A stretch of 57,360 nt of DNA from Clostridiales bacterium (GTDB taxonomy: Bacteria; Bacillota; Clostridia; Christensenellales; Aristaeellaceae): NCBI GenBank assembly GCA_004557125.1, contig SFET01000010.1, positions 1 through 57,360 on the forward strand, given 5' to 3'. Below are positions 44,837 through 53,320 of this stretch, piece by piece. Both the position numbers and the translations under genes were made by a program. Position 1 is the first letter of the stretch, and every line of letters begins with the position of its first letter. The notes under the pieces are model-generated. The model was given only the letters and a program-made list of their open reading frames with translations. It made no database searches and was not told where the DNA came from.

Positions 44837-45640
44837 TCAGTTGACGTCGACGCCGGGGTAGCGTAGGATCAGCCTGGACTGGCGGAAACCGGAGCGCTCC
44901 ATCACCTTGAGAAGGTTGGGAATACGGGCCTGTACCTCGGCCTGGGCGGTGGCGAGGCCGCGGGAGGCAAGCTCCTGACAGGCGAGTTGGAGCAGGCAGG
45001 TCGCCACGCCCTTGCGCCGCCAGCGGCGCGCGGTGTGCAGCCAGAACAGCACGCCGTGATCGTCCTCCTGCCAGAGGATGGTCTCGCCGGCCATGCCCGT
45101 GGAGGTGACGATGAGGATGCGCTTAAATCCCGGATGGGCGCGCAATTCCTCCAGCCACTCCTGGTCGCAGGCCTCGTTGTAGAGCTGGTTGTATCGCTCC
45201 AGGAAGTATTGCTGCTCCAGGGGATCATCCAGATCGTCCATCACCTTCACGCAGCCCAGCGGAAGTGCGGGTTCCTCGATGTCCTGCAGGCCGCGCTCCA
45301 TCAGCACCAGGCCGTCGCTGTCCCGGAAGCCGAGCACCGAGAGCGCCTCCATGCGGGTCAGATCCGCCGGATCCACCTGGGTGAACACGCGACTGGGCAT
45401 GCGGCTCTGCTGGGCGATCTCCTTGGCACGGGCCACCGAAGCGCCCAGCAGGGCGTCGGGAACGTCATCGCCCAGAATGTCCAGATAGATGCGCAGCGGG
45501 CGCGCGGGAAAGAGCGCGTCGTTTTCGCCCACATAAATGCGGCAGGTTCCGAGGGTTTTGCCGCTGCGCTCCTCGACGGCCTCGAATGTATTTTCCGCCG
45601 GCAGATCGTCAATCTGTTCGCGCTCGTGTCTGAGTATCAT
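44837..45640 (-). CDS. GNAT family N-acetyltransferase
   Basis: A 267-residue protein with a C-terminal GNAT domain. The acetyl-CoA pyrophosphate loop is RRWRRKGVATCLL near residues 216-228, followed by ATAQAEVQARIPNLLKVMERSGF, the usual last helix and strand. The N-terminal 130 residues look like a second, degenerate GNAT-like lobe without the loop. The substrate cannot be told. It is the last gene of the operon with the GuaA-like and MazG-like genes, starting 30 bases after the former. No modified partner is obvious. Confidence 0.8.
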   Translation of the reverse strand: MILRHEREQIDDLPAENTFEAVEERSGKTLGTCRIYVGENDALFPARPLRIYLDILGDDVPDALLGASVARAKEIAQQSRMPSRVFTQVDPADLTRMEALSVLGFRDSDGLVLMERGLQDIEEPALPLGCVKVMDDLDDPLEQQYFLERYNQLYNEACDQEWLEELRAHPGFKRILIVTSTGMAGETILWQEDDHGVLFWLHTARRWRRKGVATCLLQLACQELASRGLATAQAEVQARIPNLLKVMERSGFRQSRLILRYPGVDVN

Positions 45641-45670
45641 TTTGTAACCTCACTTTGCTTCTCACGCCGC

Positions 45671-47137
45671 TCATTCCCACTCCACGGAGGCGGTGGGGCG
45701 GCCGGTGATGTCGTAGGCCACGTGTGTGATGCCGGGCACCTCGCTGGTAATGCGCTGCACCACGGCCTCCATCAGGTCGTAGGGCAGCTTGAAGGCGGGC
45801 GCCTTGCCGGCGTTGGAGCTGCCCAGCGCGCGCAGCACGCAGACGTAACCGTCGCCGTTCTTGCCGGGGGCGCGGACGTCGGTGAGGATGGCGAAGTACT
45901 GGGCGATTCTGCGGGAGAGGGCGGCGCGCTCCACCTCCTGACGGAAGATTGCGTCGGCCTCGCGCAGCATGCTCAGGCGCTCGGGCGTGACCTCGCCCAG
46001 ACAGCGCACCGAGAGTCCGCAGCTTTCAAAGGAGGGGCGGCTGATCAGCTCCTCCGGCACACCCAGCCAGCGGCCCAGTGCTCGCGCGTCCTCCTTGAAC
46101 AGCAGGCGCAGCGGCTCGATGCAGCGGCAGCCGTCGATCATGTTGGAAACCAGGCGCGGGGTGTTGTGGAGCACGTCCGGATAGATGGTGCCCTCGGCCA
46201 TGCATTCCACGTCGCCGGCCTTGATGTACTGCTCGGCGAACACCGCGGAGAATTCATCGTGGAGAATGCGCCGCTTTTCGGCGGGATCCTGCACGCCGCG
46301 CAGCGCCTTGAGGAAGCGCTCCCGGGCATCTACTTCGATCAGATTCACACCCATCTGGTCGCGGTAGCTCTTGCGGATGAATTCCGCGTCGCCCTTGCGC
46401 AAAAGCCCGGTGTCGATGAACAGGCAGCTGAGGCGCTGTCCGATGGCGCGGTGCAGCAGGGCGGCGGTCACGGCGCTGTCCACATTTACCGAAACGGGAA
46501 TCAGCACCCGCGCATTGCCGACGTCCGCGCGCGTCTGGTCCACCAGCGCCGGGGCATAGTTTTCCACTGCCCAGTTCCGGGGACAGCCGCAGATGGCGCC
46601 GGCAAAGTTTTCCAGGATCGTCAGGCCGTCGGGATCGTTGGATTCCACGTAGAATTGCAGGCCGTAGATGTGCTTCTCCAGGCAGGCGAAGGCGGGAACC
46701 AGCCCGTTCGGCGTGACGGCGATCTCCCGGTAGCCCTCCGGCAGCGCATAGCCGTCCACGCGGTCGAAGAAGCGGTCGTTCTCCGTCAGCTCGGCAAAGA
46801 GATCGCATTCCTGAAACTGCACGAAGTCCTTGTTGCTCTCCAGGGAGATGCCCTGATGCACCGCGCCGATGGACTGTGCAAGCCGACGCGCTGCGCCGCC
46901 GAAGGCCAGCACCGGAAGGTTCAGCGCCTCGGGATCGAAGGACAGGGGCGCGCTGGAAAGCTCGTCGCTGTCGCCGCCGGCCAGGATCAGCCCGCAGGGA
47001 TTGCGATCGAGGATGGCCTGAGGATCGCTGTCGCCCGGCAGGATTTCGCAGTAGTACTGCTCGCCGCGCAGCCGGCGCGCGGTATAATAGGCGGGATTTC
47101 CGCCAAAATCCAATACGAGGATCAAATCGTTGCTCAT
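45671..47137 (-). CDS. GMP synthetase (GuaA) homologue lacking both catalytic motifs
   Basis: A 488-residue protein collinear with GuaA over its full length (glutaminase, ATP-pyrophosphatase and dimerisation domains). Conserved stretches include LFIDTGLLRKGDAEFI, AEGTIYPDVL, EPLRLLFKEDARALG, LGEVTPERLSMLREADAIFR and the end VAYDITGRPTASVEWE. The working residues are gone. The glutaminase nucleophile (GICYG in GuaA) reads AFGGA, with Gly80 in place of Cys. The triad His (FHPE) is FYVE, with Tyr163. The PP-loop SGGVDSS is SVNVDSA (216-222). The RHPFPGPGLAIR motif is RPSFESCGLSVR (367-378), and the KSHHN loop is absent. The frame is intact with no stop or shift, and codon use is like the neighbours'. 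It is thus a maintained pseudoenzyme or an enzyme with a new activity, not GMP synthetase. Confidence 0.88.
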   Translation of the reverse strand: MSNDLILVLDFGGNPAYYTARRLRGEQYYCEILPGDSDPQAILDRNPCGLILAGGDSDELSSAPLSFDPEALNLPVLAFGGAARRLAQSIGAVHQGISLESNKDFVQFQECDLFAELTENDRFFDRVDGYALPEGYREIAVTPNGLVPAFACLEKHIYGLQFYVESNDPDGLTILENFAGAICGCPRNWAVENYAPALVDQTRADVGNARVLIPVSVNVDSAVTAALLHRAIGQRLSCLFIDTGLLRKGDAEFIRKSYRDQMGVNLIEVDARERFLKALRGVQDPAEKRRILHDEFSAVFAEQYIKAGDVECMAEGTIYPDVLHNTPRLVSNMIDGCRCIEPLRLLFKEDARALGRWLGVPEELISRPSFESCGLSVRCLGEVTPERLSMLREADAIFRQEVERAALSRRIAQYFAILTDVRAPGKNGDGYVCVLRALGSSNAGKAPAFKLPYDLMEAVVQRITSEVPGITHVAYDITGRPTASVEWE

Positions 47138-47155
47138 CGGAAAACCTCCAGCGAA

Positions 47156-47515
47156 TTAACGCTTCGGATCGTAGGCCTTGGGCGGCCGGTGATCCACGAT
47201 ATCGATCTTGCGAAGGATTTCGCCGGTGACGTCAAAGTTCAGCGTGCGCGCAAGCTGCAGGCCGTACATCATCACATCTGCGAATTCCTCGGCAATCATG
47301 GCGCAGCGATCGGGATCCTCGCCGCGCATCAGGCGCTGTACGTCGTCGGGGTTCAGCCATTGAAAGTGCTCCAGCAGCTCGCTCATCTCCACGGTCATGG
47401 CCATGGCGACCTGCTGCGGGTTCTGCACGCCGTCTACGCCCCAGCCCTTGCGCAGGCAGAGCTGGTGAACCGCTTCCTTCAGTTCGGCGAGACAGGTGTT
47501 TGTGTCGCTCTTCAT
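47156..47515 (-). CDS. MazG-like nucleotide pyrophosphohydrolase
   Basis: A 119-residue all-alpha NTP pyrophosphohydrolase of the MazG-like/dCTPase (DCTPP1, RS21-C6) type. It hydrolyses a (d)NTP to (d)NMP and pyrophosphate. The Mg-binding residues lie in AMTVEMSELLEHFQW (E..E) and AEEFADVMMYGLQL (E..D), the characteristic EExxE-12-28-ExxD arrangement. Such proteins clean up non-canonical or excess nucleotides. It is the first gene of an operon with the GuaA-like gene, 18 bases downstream. The start follows GGAGG with a ten-base spacer. Confidence 0.88.
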   Translation of the reverse strand: MKSDTNTCLAELKEAVHQLCLRKGWGVDGVQNPQQVAMAMTVEMSELLEHFQWLNPDDVQRLMRGEDPDRCAMIAEEFADVMMYGLQLARTLNFDVTGEILRKIDIVDHRPPKAYDPKR

Positions 47516-47542
47516 TTTGCGTCCATTCCTCCAGTCTGGTAT

Positions 47543-47571
47543 AGTATAGCATACATTTGCATTTTATGCAA
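47543..47571 (-). promoter_or_regulatory. Promoter of the MazG-GuaA-like-GNAT operon
   Basis: On the minus strand TTGCAT (47571-47566), 17 bases, TATACT (47548-47543). The first start codon lies 28 bases beyond the -10. Confidence 0.8.
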
Positions 47572-47573
47572 AT
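47555..47573. promoter_or_regulatory. 19-bp perfect palindrome over the -35 box
   Basis: ATTTGCAT-TTT-ATGCAAAT is an exact inverted repeat (8 bp arms, 3-bp centre). It covers the -35 of the MazG-GuaA-like operon and lies about 100 bases before the topoisomerase start. A dimeric repressor would block RNA polymerase here. No regulator gene adjoins it. Confidence 0.65.
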
Positions 47574-47671
47574 TCGATCGAAGGTGCGGCACAGCAGGGT
47601 TTGGTGGAGGACAAATAGAATTAACGTTTTGGATGTATAATGGTAAGGACGACTGCAAAATGGAGGAAAAA

Positions 47672-49639
47672 ATGGCAAAAACTTACTCCGCGAATGATAT
47701 TACCGTCCTGGAGGGCCTGGATGCGGTGCGCATGCGCCCGGGCATGTACATCGGCTCCACGGGTACCCGAGGCCTGCACCACCTGATCTGGGAGATCGTG
47801 GACAATGCGATCGACGAGGCCTCCAACGGCTATGCCTCGGAGATCAGCGTGACGCTGAAGAGGGACGGCTCCTGCGAGGTGACCGACAACGGCCGCGGCA
47901 TCCCCGTGGACATCCATCCCCAGCTGGGCGTGTCCGCGGTGGAGGTGGTCTACACCCAGCTCCACGCCGGCGGCAAGTTTTCCGATAAGAACTACGCCTA
48001 CTCCGGCGGACTGCACGGTGTGGGTGCTTCGGTGGTGAACGCGCTGTCCGAGTGGGTGGTGGTGGACGTGTACCGCGATTACAGCCACTACCAGCAGCGC
48101 TTTGAGTCCGTCGAGGACAAGAAGACGGGCAAGGTGATCTCCGGCCGGCCGGTGGCGCCCCTTGCAAAGGTGGGCAACACCCGCCGCCGGGGCACGCAGG
48201 TGGCCTTCAAGCCCGATCCCCGGGTGTTTGAGGACGTGAACTTCAATTCCGACACAGTGCGCCGCCGCATTCGTGAGCTGGCCTACCTGAACAAGGGCGT
48301 GCGCTTCGTCTTCACCGACGAGCGCATCAAGGATCCCGACCAGCGCGTGCACGAGTACTGCTACGAGGGCGGCCTTGCCGACTTCCTGGCCTACCTGAAC
48401 GCGGACAAGAACGTGATCACCGAGCCCATCGTGTTCGAGAAGGTGTCGGATTCCACGCTGGTGCGCGTGGCGATTCAGTATACGGATTCCTATTCGGAGC
48501 ACATCTGCTCCTTCGTCAACAACGTGCCCACCGCCGAGGGCGGCAGCCACGAGACCGGCTTCAAGGCCGCCGTGACGAGGGCCTTCAACGACTACGCCCG
48601 CCGCGCGGGCATCCTGAAGGAGAAGGACAACAACCTCTCCGGCGACGACTTCCGCGAGGGCATGACAGCCATCGTCTACGCGGGCGTGAAGAATCCCCAG
48701 TTTGAGGGCCAGACCAAGGGCAAGCTGGGCAACACCGAGGTGCGCCCGGTGTTCGAGAGCGTGTGCTACGAGCAGCTCTCCATCTATCTGGACGATCTGA
48801 AGAACCAGGAGTTCGCCGCAAAGATCATCGAAAAGGCAGCCAAGGCCGCCAAGGTGCGCGAGGCCATGCGCAAGGCCAAGGAGATGGCCCGCCAGAAGAA
48901 CCAGCTGGACGCAGCGCCGCTGGTGGGCAAGCTGTCCAGCTGCACCGGCAGGAACGCCGCGCTGAACGAGCTGTTCATCGTGGAGGGCGATTCCGCAGGC
49001 GGCAGCGCCAAGCAGGGCCGCGACCGCCGCTTCCAGGCCATCCTTCCGCTGCGGGGCAAACCGCTGAACGTGGAGAAGAAGCGGCTGGATCAGGTGCTGC
49101 TCAACGAGGAGTTCCGCTCGGTCATCACGGCGCTGGGCACCGGCATCGGCGAGGACTTCGACATCAGCCACCTGAAGTACAACAAGGTCATCATCCTCTC
49201 GGATGCGGACCAGGACGGCGCGCACATCCGCGCGATCCTGCTGACCTTCTTCTTCCGCTACATGAAGGAGCTGATCACCGACGGCCACGTCTACATCGGC
49301 ATGCCGCCGCTGTACCGCGTGGCGAAGGGCGGCGACGTGACCTACTGCTACGACGACAAGGCGCTGGAGCAGACGCTGAAGAAGGTGGGGAAGAACTACA
49401 CCCTGCAGCGCTACAAGGGCCTGGGCGAGATGAACCCGGAGCAGCTGTGGGAGACCACGATGAACCCGGAGGGCCGCAGGTTGGTGCAGGTGACCATCGA
49501 GGACTTCGCTGAGGTGGAGCGCCGCGTGACGATCCTGATGGGCGACAAGGTGGAGCCCCGCCGCGCCTACATCAGCGAATTCGCAGACTTCAACAAGGTG
49601 GACAACTTCCAGCCCGTCACGGGCGCGAACGAGGCGTAA
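47672..49639 (+). CDS. Type IIA DNA topoisomerase subunit B (GyrB/ParE)
   Basis: A 655-residue ATPase subunit. The GHKL ATP site has EIVDNAIDEA, TDNGRGIPV and YSGGLHGVGASVVNAL. The TOPRIM domain has EGDSAGGSA and SDADQDGAHIR. The C-terminus has RYKGLGEMNPEQLWETTM. The signatures are mixed: RDRRFQAILPLRGKPLNVEK is GyrB-like, while ERRVTILMGDKVEPRR is ParE-like. Gyrase and topoisomerase IV are therefore not separable here. The ATG at 47672 is chosen because GGAGG lies seven bases upstream; the ATG at 47660 has none. A -10-like TATAAT (47636-47641) lacks a good -35. It is followed 12 bases later by the A subunit. Confidence 0.92.
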   Translation: MAKTYSANDITVLEGLDAVRMRPGMYIGSTGTRGLHHLIWEIVDNAIDEASNGYASEISVTLKRDGSCEVTDNGRGIPVDIHPQLGVSAVEVVYTQLHAGGKFSDKNYAYSGGLHGVGASVVNALSEWVVVDVYRDYSHYQQRFESVEDKKTGKVISGRPVAPLAKVGNTRRRGTQVAFKPDPRVFEDVNFNSDTVRRRIRELAYLNKGVRFVFTDERIKDPDQRVHEYCYEGGLADFLAYLNADKNVITEPIVFEKVSDSTLVRVAIQYTDSYSEHICSFVNNVPTAEGGSHETGFKAAVTRAFNDYARRAGILKEKDNNLSGDDFREGMTAIVYAGVKNPQFEGQTKGKLGNTEVRPVFESVCYEQLSIYLDDLKNQEFAAKIIEKAAKAAKVREAMRKAKEMARQKNQLDAAPLVGKLSSCTGRNAALNELFIVEGDSAGGSAKQGRDRRFQAILPLRGKPLNVEKKRLDQVLLNEEFRSVITALGTGIGEDFDISHLKYNKVIILSDADQDGAHIRAILLTFFFRYMKELITDGHVYIGMPPLYRVAKGGDVTYCYDDKALEQTLKKVGKNYTLQRYKGLGEMNPEQLWETTMNPEGRRLVQVTIEDFAEVERRVTILMGDKVEPRRAYISEFADFNKVDNFQPVTGANEA

Positions 49640-49651
49640 AGGAGAGAACCC

Positions 49652-52084
49652 ATGGCGTCCAGGAAAAAGGATAAGGACAATCAGAAAGTGCTCCGGACGG
49701 AGGAGATCATCCAGAAGACCATGGAGGACGTGATGCACGATTCCATGATCCCCTATTCGGAGCACGTCATACTGGAGCGCGCGCTGCCGCGGGTGGAGGA
49801 CGGCCTGAAGCCCGTGCAGCGGCGCATCCTCTACACCATGCACGAGCTGGGCAACACCCCCGACAAGCCGCACCGCAAGTGCGCGCGCATCGTGGGCGAC
49901 TGCCTGGGTAAATATCATCCCCACGGCGACTCCTCCGTCTACGACGCGCTGACCCGCATGGCCCAGCCTTTCGTGATGCGGGGCATGCTGGTGGACGGCC
50001 ACGGCAACTTCGGCTCCATCGACGGCGACAGCCCGGCGGCGATGCGTTACACCGAGGCCCGCATGACGGAGCTGGCCATGGTCATGCTGCGGGACATCGA
50101 CAAGGACACGGTGGACTTCCACCTGAACTTCGACGACACCCAGCGCGAACCCGATCTGCTGCCCGGCAGGTATCCGAACCTGCTGGTCAACGGCGCTAGC
50201 GGCATCGCGGTGGGCCTGGCCACGAACATCCCGCCCCACAACCTGGGCGAGGCCATCGACGGCGCCATCGCCCTGATCGACAATCCGAAGCTCAGCACCC
50301 GGGAGCTGATGCAGTACATCCCCGCGCCGGACTTTCCCACCGGCGGCATCCTGGCGGGGGACGGGGAGCTTCTGCAGGCCTACGAGACGGGGCGCGGTAA
50401 GCTGCAGGTGCGCGCGAAGGTGCACATCGAGGATGGAACTGCGGGCCGCAAGCTGATCGTGATGGACGAAATGCCCTATCAGGTGAACAAGGCGGCGCTG
50501 CTTGAGAAGATTCTGCGCGTCAGCGAGGAGAAGAAAAACCTGTTCTCCGGCATCTACGACATCCGCGACGAGTCCGACCGCATGGGCATGCGCGCAGTCG
50601 TCGAAGTCAAGCGGGACGTGGATGTGGACAAGCTGCTCACGGCGCTGTACAAGTACTCCGACATGCAGGTTACCTTCGGCGTGAACATGGTGGCCATCGC
50701 CGAGGGCAAACCGGTGCAGATGGGCCTGAAGCGCATGCTGGAGTACTACATCGAGCACCAGAAGAACGTGGTCACCCGCCGCACGAGGTACGAGCTTGCC
50801 CAGGCCGAGGCCCGTGCCCACATCCTGGAGGGCCTGATCATCGCCGTGGACAACCTGGACGAGGTGATCCGGCTGATCCGCTCCAGCAAGACCCCCAAGG
50901 AGGCCAAGGTCAAGCTGGTGGAGCGCTTCCAACTGACGGAAATTCAGGCCCAGGCCATCCTTGACATGCGTTTGCAGCGCCTGACGAATCTGGAGGTGGT
51001 GAACCTCCGCCAGGAGTACGCCGAGCTGTGCAAGAAAATCGCAGGCTACAAGGCGATCCTTGCAAGCGAAAAGAAGCTGATGAACGTGATCAAGAAGGAA
51101 CTGCTGGAGGTGCGCGAGAGGCACGCCGACGCGCGGCGCACCCAGATCGTGCCCAGCTTCGATGCGCTGGTGATCGAGGAGGAGGTGGCTCCGCCGGACG
51201 AGATGCGGGTGCTGCTGACCCGCAACGGCTTCATCAAGCGCATGGCTCCGAAGGCCTGCGAGAAAGCGCTCACAGGCGGCGAGTTCAACGATGCGCCGAG
51301 CCGGATCATCGATTGCATGAGCAACGAAAAGCTGCTGTTCTTCACCGATCTGGGCAACTGCTACGCCGTGGGCGTGGATCAGATTCCCGAGGCGCGCGCC
51401 AAGGAGCGCGGTCTGCCGCCCGGAGGTCTGCTGGCGGGTCTGGAGAAGGACGAAAAGCTGGTGGGCGTGCTCCCGGCAGGCGACTGGAGCGGCGAGGTGC
51501 TGCTTGCCACAGAGTGCGGCATGATCAAGCGCACGGCGCTCTCCGATCTGAACGTGCGCAAGGGCCGCTACGCCGCCATCACTCTCAAGGGCGACGACCG
51601 CCTGCTGTGCGCGCTGAACCCCGCGGAGGGAAAGGGCGTGCTGCTGGTGACAAGCCAGGGCATGGCGATTCACTTTGCGGTGGAGGAGGTCTCCGTGGTG
51701 GGGCGCACCGCCGCAGGCGTGAAGGCGATGAATCTTGCAGACGGCGACCGCGTGGCCCACGCCTTCGTGCACAACAGCGAGGGCGAGGTCGTGCTGGCCA
51801 CGGACATGGGCTATCTCAAGCGCTGCCTGCTGGTGGACTTCGACCGTCAGGCGCGGGGCGGCAAGGGCTTGAAGTGCGTAAGCCTCCTCAAGAGCGGCGT
51901 CAACGGCACTTGCATCGCGGGCGCACTGATGGTGACCGATCCCTATAACTTCCGCGTGGTGCAGAAGAGCGGCACGGCCACGGAGTTCAACACCGAGGAC
52001 GTGGCCATCGAGACCCGCGCCGGCAAGGGCCAGCCCTACGTGGTGATCGTCATGGGCGACGTGGTCACGGCCCTGCAGCGCTGA
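49652..52084 (+). CDS. Type IIA DNA topoisomerase subunit A (GyrA/ParC)
   Basis: An 810-residue DNA breakage-reunion subunit. The quinolone region reads GKYHPHGDSSVYDALTR, keeping the Ser and Asp of sensitive enzymes. The catalytic tyrosine is in AMRYTEARM. A coiled-coil gate (about 370-480) is followed by a C-terminal beta-pinwheel with ACxxGxxxR-like repeats. A GyrA-box-like QARGGKG lies near residue 732 (QRRGGKG in gyrases). KPVQRRILY in the N-terminal domain is more typical of ParC. As with the B subunit, features of both enzymes are combined. The start follows AAAGGAGAGAACCC. A bidirectional hairpin follows the stop. Confidence 0.92.
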   Translation: MASRKKDKDNQKVLRTEEIIQKTMEDVMHDSMIPYSEHVILERALPRVEDGLKPVQRRILYTMHELGNTPDKPHRKCARIVGDCLGKYHPHGDSSVYDALTRMAQPFVMRGMLVDGHGNFGSIDGDSPAAMRYTEARMTELAMVMLRDIDKDTVDFHLNFDDTQREPDLLPGRYPNLLVNGASGIAVGLATNIPPHNLGEAIDGAIALIDNPKLSTRELMQYIPAPDFPTGGILAGDGELLQAYETGRGKLQVRAKVHIEDGTAGRKLIVMDEMPYQVNKAALLEKILRVSEEKKNLFSGIYDIRDESDRMGMRAVVEVKRDVDVDKLLTALYKYSDMQVTFGVNMVAIAEGKPVQMGLKRMLEYYIEHQKNVVTRRTRYELAQAEARAHILEGLIIAVDNLDEVIRLIRSSKTPKEAKVKLVERFQLTEIQAQAILDMRLQRLTNLEVVNLRQEYAELCKKIAGYKAILASEKKLMNVIKKELLEVRERHADARRTQIVPSFDALVIEEEVAPPDEMRVLLTRNGFIKRMAPKACEKALTGGEFNDAPSRIIDCMSNEKLLFFTDLGNCYAVGVDQIPEARAKERGLPPGGLLAGLEKDEKLVGVLPAGDWSGEVLLATECGMIKRTALSDLNVRKGRYAAITLKGDDRLLCALNPAEGKGVLLVTSQGMAIHFAVEEVSVVGRTAAGVKAMNLADGDRVAHAFVHNSEGEVVLATDMGYLKRCLLVDFDRQARGGKGLKCVSLLKSGVNGTCIAGALMVTDPYNFRVVQKSGTATEFNTEDVAIETRAGKGQPYVVIVMGDVVTALQR

Positions 52085-52101
52085 CAATTCCATACGAAAA
52101 C

Positions 52102-52133
52102 GGCCCGCATCCAAATCGGATGCGGGCCATTTC
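52102..52133. terminator. Bidirectional terminator after the topoisomerase genes
   Basis: An 11-bp perfect stem (52102-52112 with 52118-52128) with a 5-base loop. The plus strand continues ATTTCT and the minus strand GTTTTCG, so it serves both convergent genes. Confidence 0.85.
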
Positions 52134-52149
52134 TATGCACGATTCAGGT

Positions 52150-53019
52150 TTACTTCAGCGTCTCGGCGAAGAATTCACCGGTGGCGTCGATGGCGGTGTA
52201 CAGGGAGTGGAGATCCTCCTCGGTGAACACGTTGAAGGTGTGGTCCATGCCCTCGATGAAGCAGGTGCCGGAGGCCTCGTTGGTGCTGGTGCCGGCAATC
52301 TTGTTGCTCCAGTCGGGATCGACGGTGGTGTCCTCGGTGCCATGGATGGCGAGCACTGGGCCGTCATATGCGGTGAACACATCCAGAACATCAATGTTCT
52401 TCACGTCCTCGCACCACTGCAGGGACACGTTCAGCGGCTCGCGCCAGTCAAACTCCATGGTAAAGTAGCCCTGCTCCTGGGCCTCGGCGTAGTCCTCGTC
52501 GGTGAGCAGCAGGCCCAGATCCGGCGCACCCGCCCAGGTGACCACGGACTTGAAGATTTCGGGATGCTCTCCGGCGGCCAGCAGTGCGTCGGTGCCGCCC
52601 TGGCTCCAGCCCATCACGCCGATGTGCGCGCCGTCGATGTTCTCCTGCGCGGCCATGTACTCGGCGGCGGCCACTGCGTCGGCCACGGCGCTTGCGTAGG
52701 TGTAGCCGGTGTAGTCGGCGGTGGAATCACCGTTGCCCATGAAGTCGATGCGGATGGTGGCGACGCCGTACTTCTCGGCGAGCACCGGTGCGGCATAGGC
52801 GTAGCCGTTTCCGGCCTCATCGCGGTTGGAGCCGGTGCCGTGCAGCATTACGACGGCGGGGTAGGTGCCCTCGGCGGTGGGCATGCAAATGGTCGCGGGA
52901 ATCTGGTGATCGCCCGCATCGATGGAAACGACGGTCTCAACGTAGCCGGGGGTCTCGGCAAGGGCGGCGGAGGCGAAGCACAGGGCCAGTACGAGCATGA
53001 GAATTAGACACTTCTTCAT
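52150..53019 (-). CDS. Secreted alpha/beta hydrolase (dienelactone hydrolase/esterase-like)
   Basis: A 289-residue exported serine hydrolase. The signal peptide (1-21, site ALA/ETP) precedes an alpha/beta-hydrolase fold. The oxyanion region is MLHGTGSNRDE, the nucleophile Ser139 is in GWSQGG, the acid is in HGTEDTTVDP, and the histidine is in GMDHTFNV. It resembles acyl esterases and peptidase-S9-like hydrolases. The substrate is unknown, perhaps acetylated or feruloylated sugars outside the cell. The start MKKCLIL is chosen for the signal peptide and the upstream AGAGAGG; a longer frame to 53190 has no ribosome site. It stands alone. Confidence 0.82.
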   Translation of the reverse strand: MKKCLILMLVLALCFASAALAETPGYVETVVSIDAGDHQIPATICMPTAEGTYPAVVMLHGTGSNRDEAGNGYAYAAPVLAEKYGVATIRIDFMGNGDSTADYTGYTYASAVADAVAAAEYMAAQENIDGAHIGVMGWSQGGTDALLAAGEHPEIFKSVVTWAGAPDLGLLLTDEDYAEAQEQGYFTMEFDWREPLNVSLQWCEDVKNIDVLDVFTAYDGPVLAIHGTEDTTVDPDWSNKIAGTSTNEASGTCFIEGMDHTFNVFTEEDLHSLYTAIDATGEFFAETLK

Positions 53020-53175
53020 ATGGTTCAACCTCTCTTTCGATATTGTGCAGCGAATGCTGTACAAGTCAATTATACCAGCAGCTCGTCGCTTCGTCAACGA
53101 ACGGCACCTCCGTGCGCGGCTTCGCAGGGACGGCTGCATGTTGACGGATTGATCGAAGTTTTGATAAAATATGTA

Positions 53176-53203
53176 TTGATTTATTTTCATAACCTGCTAT
53201 AAT
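53176..53203 (+). promoter_or_regulatory. Promoter of the iron-type transporter operon
   Basis: TTGATT (53176-53181), 16 bases, TATAAT (53198-53203), with AT-rich surroundings. The leader of about 110 bases to the ATPase start has no motif I recognise. The rest of 53020-53175 holds nothing I can support. Confidence 0.6.
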
Positions 53204-53320
53204 ATATAAAGATAGAGCGTTAAAATTCGTTCAGATTGTACGGATGTTTCGAATAGATAAATAATATTGCTGCGTCCGGCGGGGAGCGCTGCGCATCCGT
53301 CGATCCAAAGGAGGTCGCTT

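Noticed and set aside
45671..47137. Functional guaA (GMP synthase)
   Set aside because: The nucleophile Cys, triad His, PP-loop glycines and the RHPFPGPG motif are all replaced, although the overall match is full length.
47621..52114. A minus-strand open frame of about 1500 codons opposite the topoisomerase genes
   Set aside because: Same low-complexity HDQ/RAL composition with no motif; both topoisomerase genes are unmistakable on the plus strand.
52102..52128. Repeat family shared with the hairpin at 43747-43773
   Set aside because: Both contain GGCCCGCATC-like arms, but arms and loops differ, and each lies between convergent genes as an ordinary terminator.
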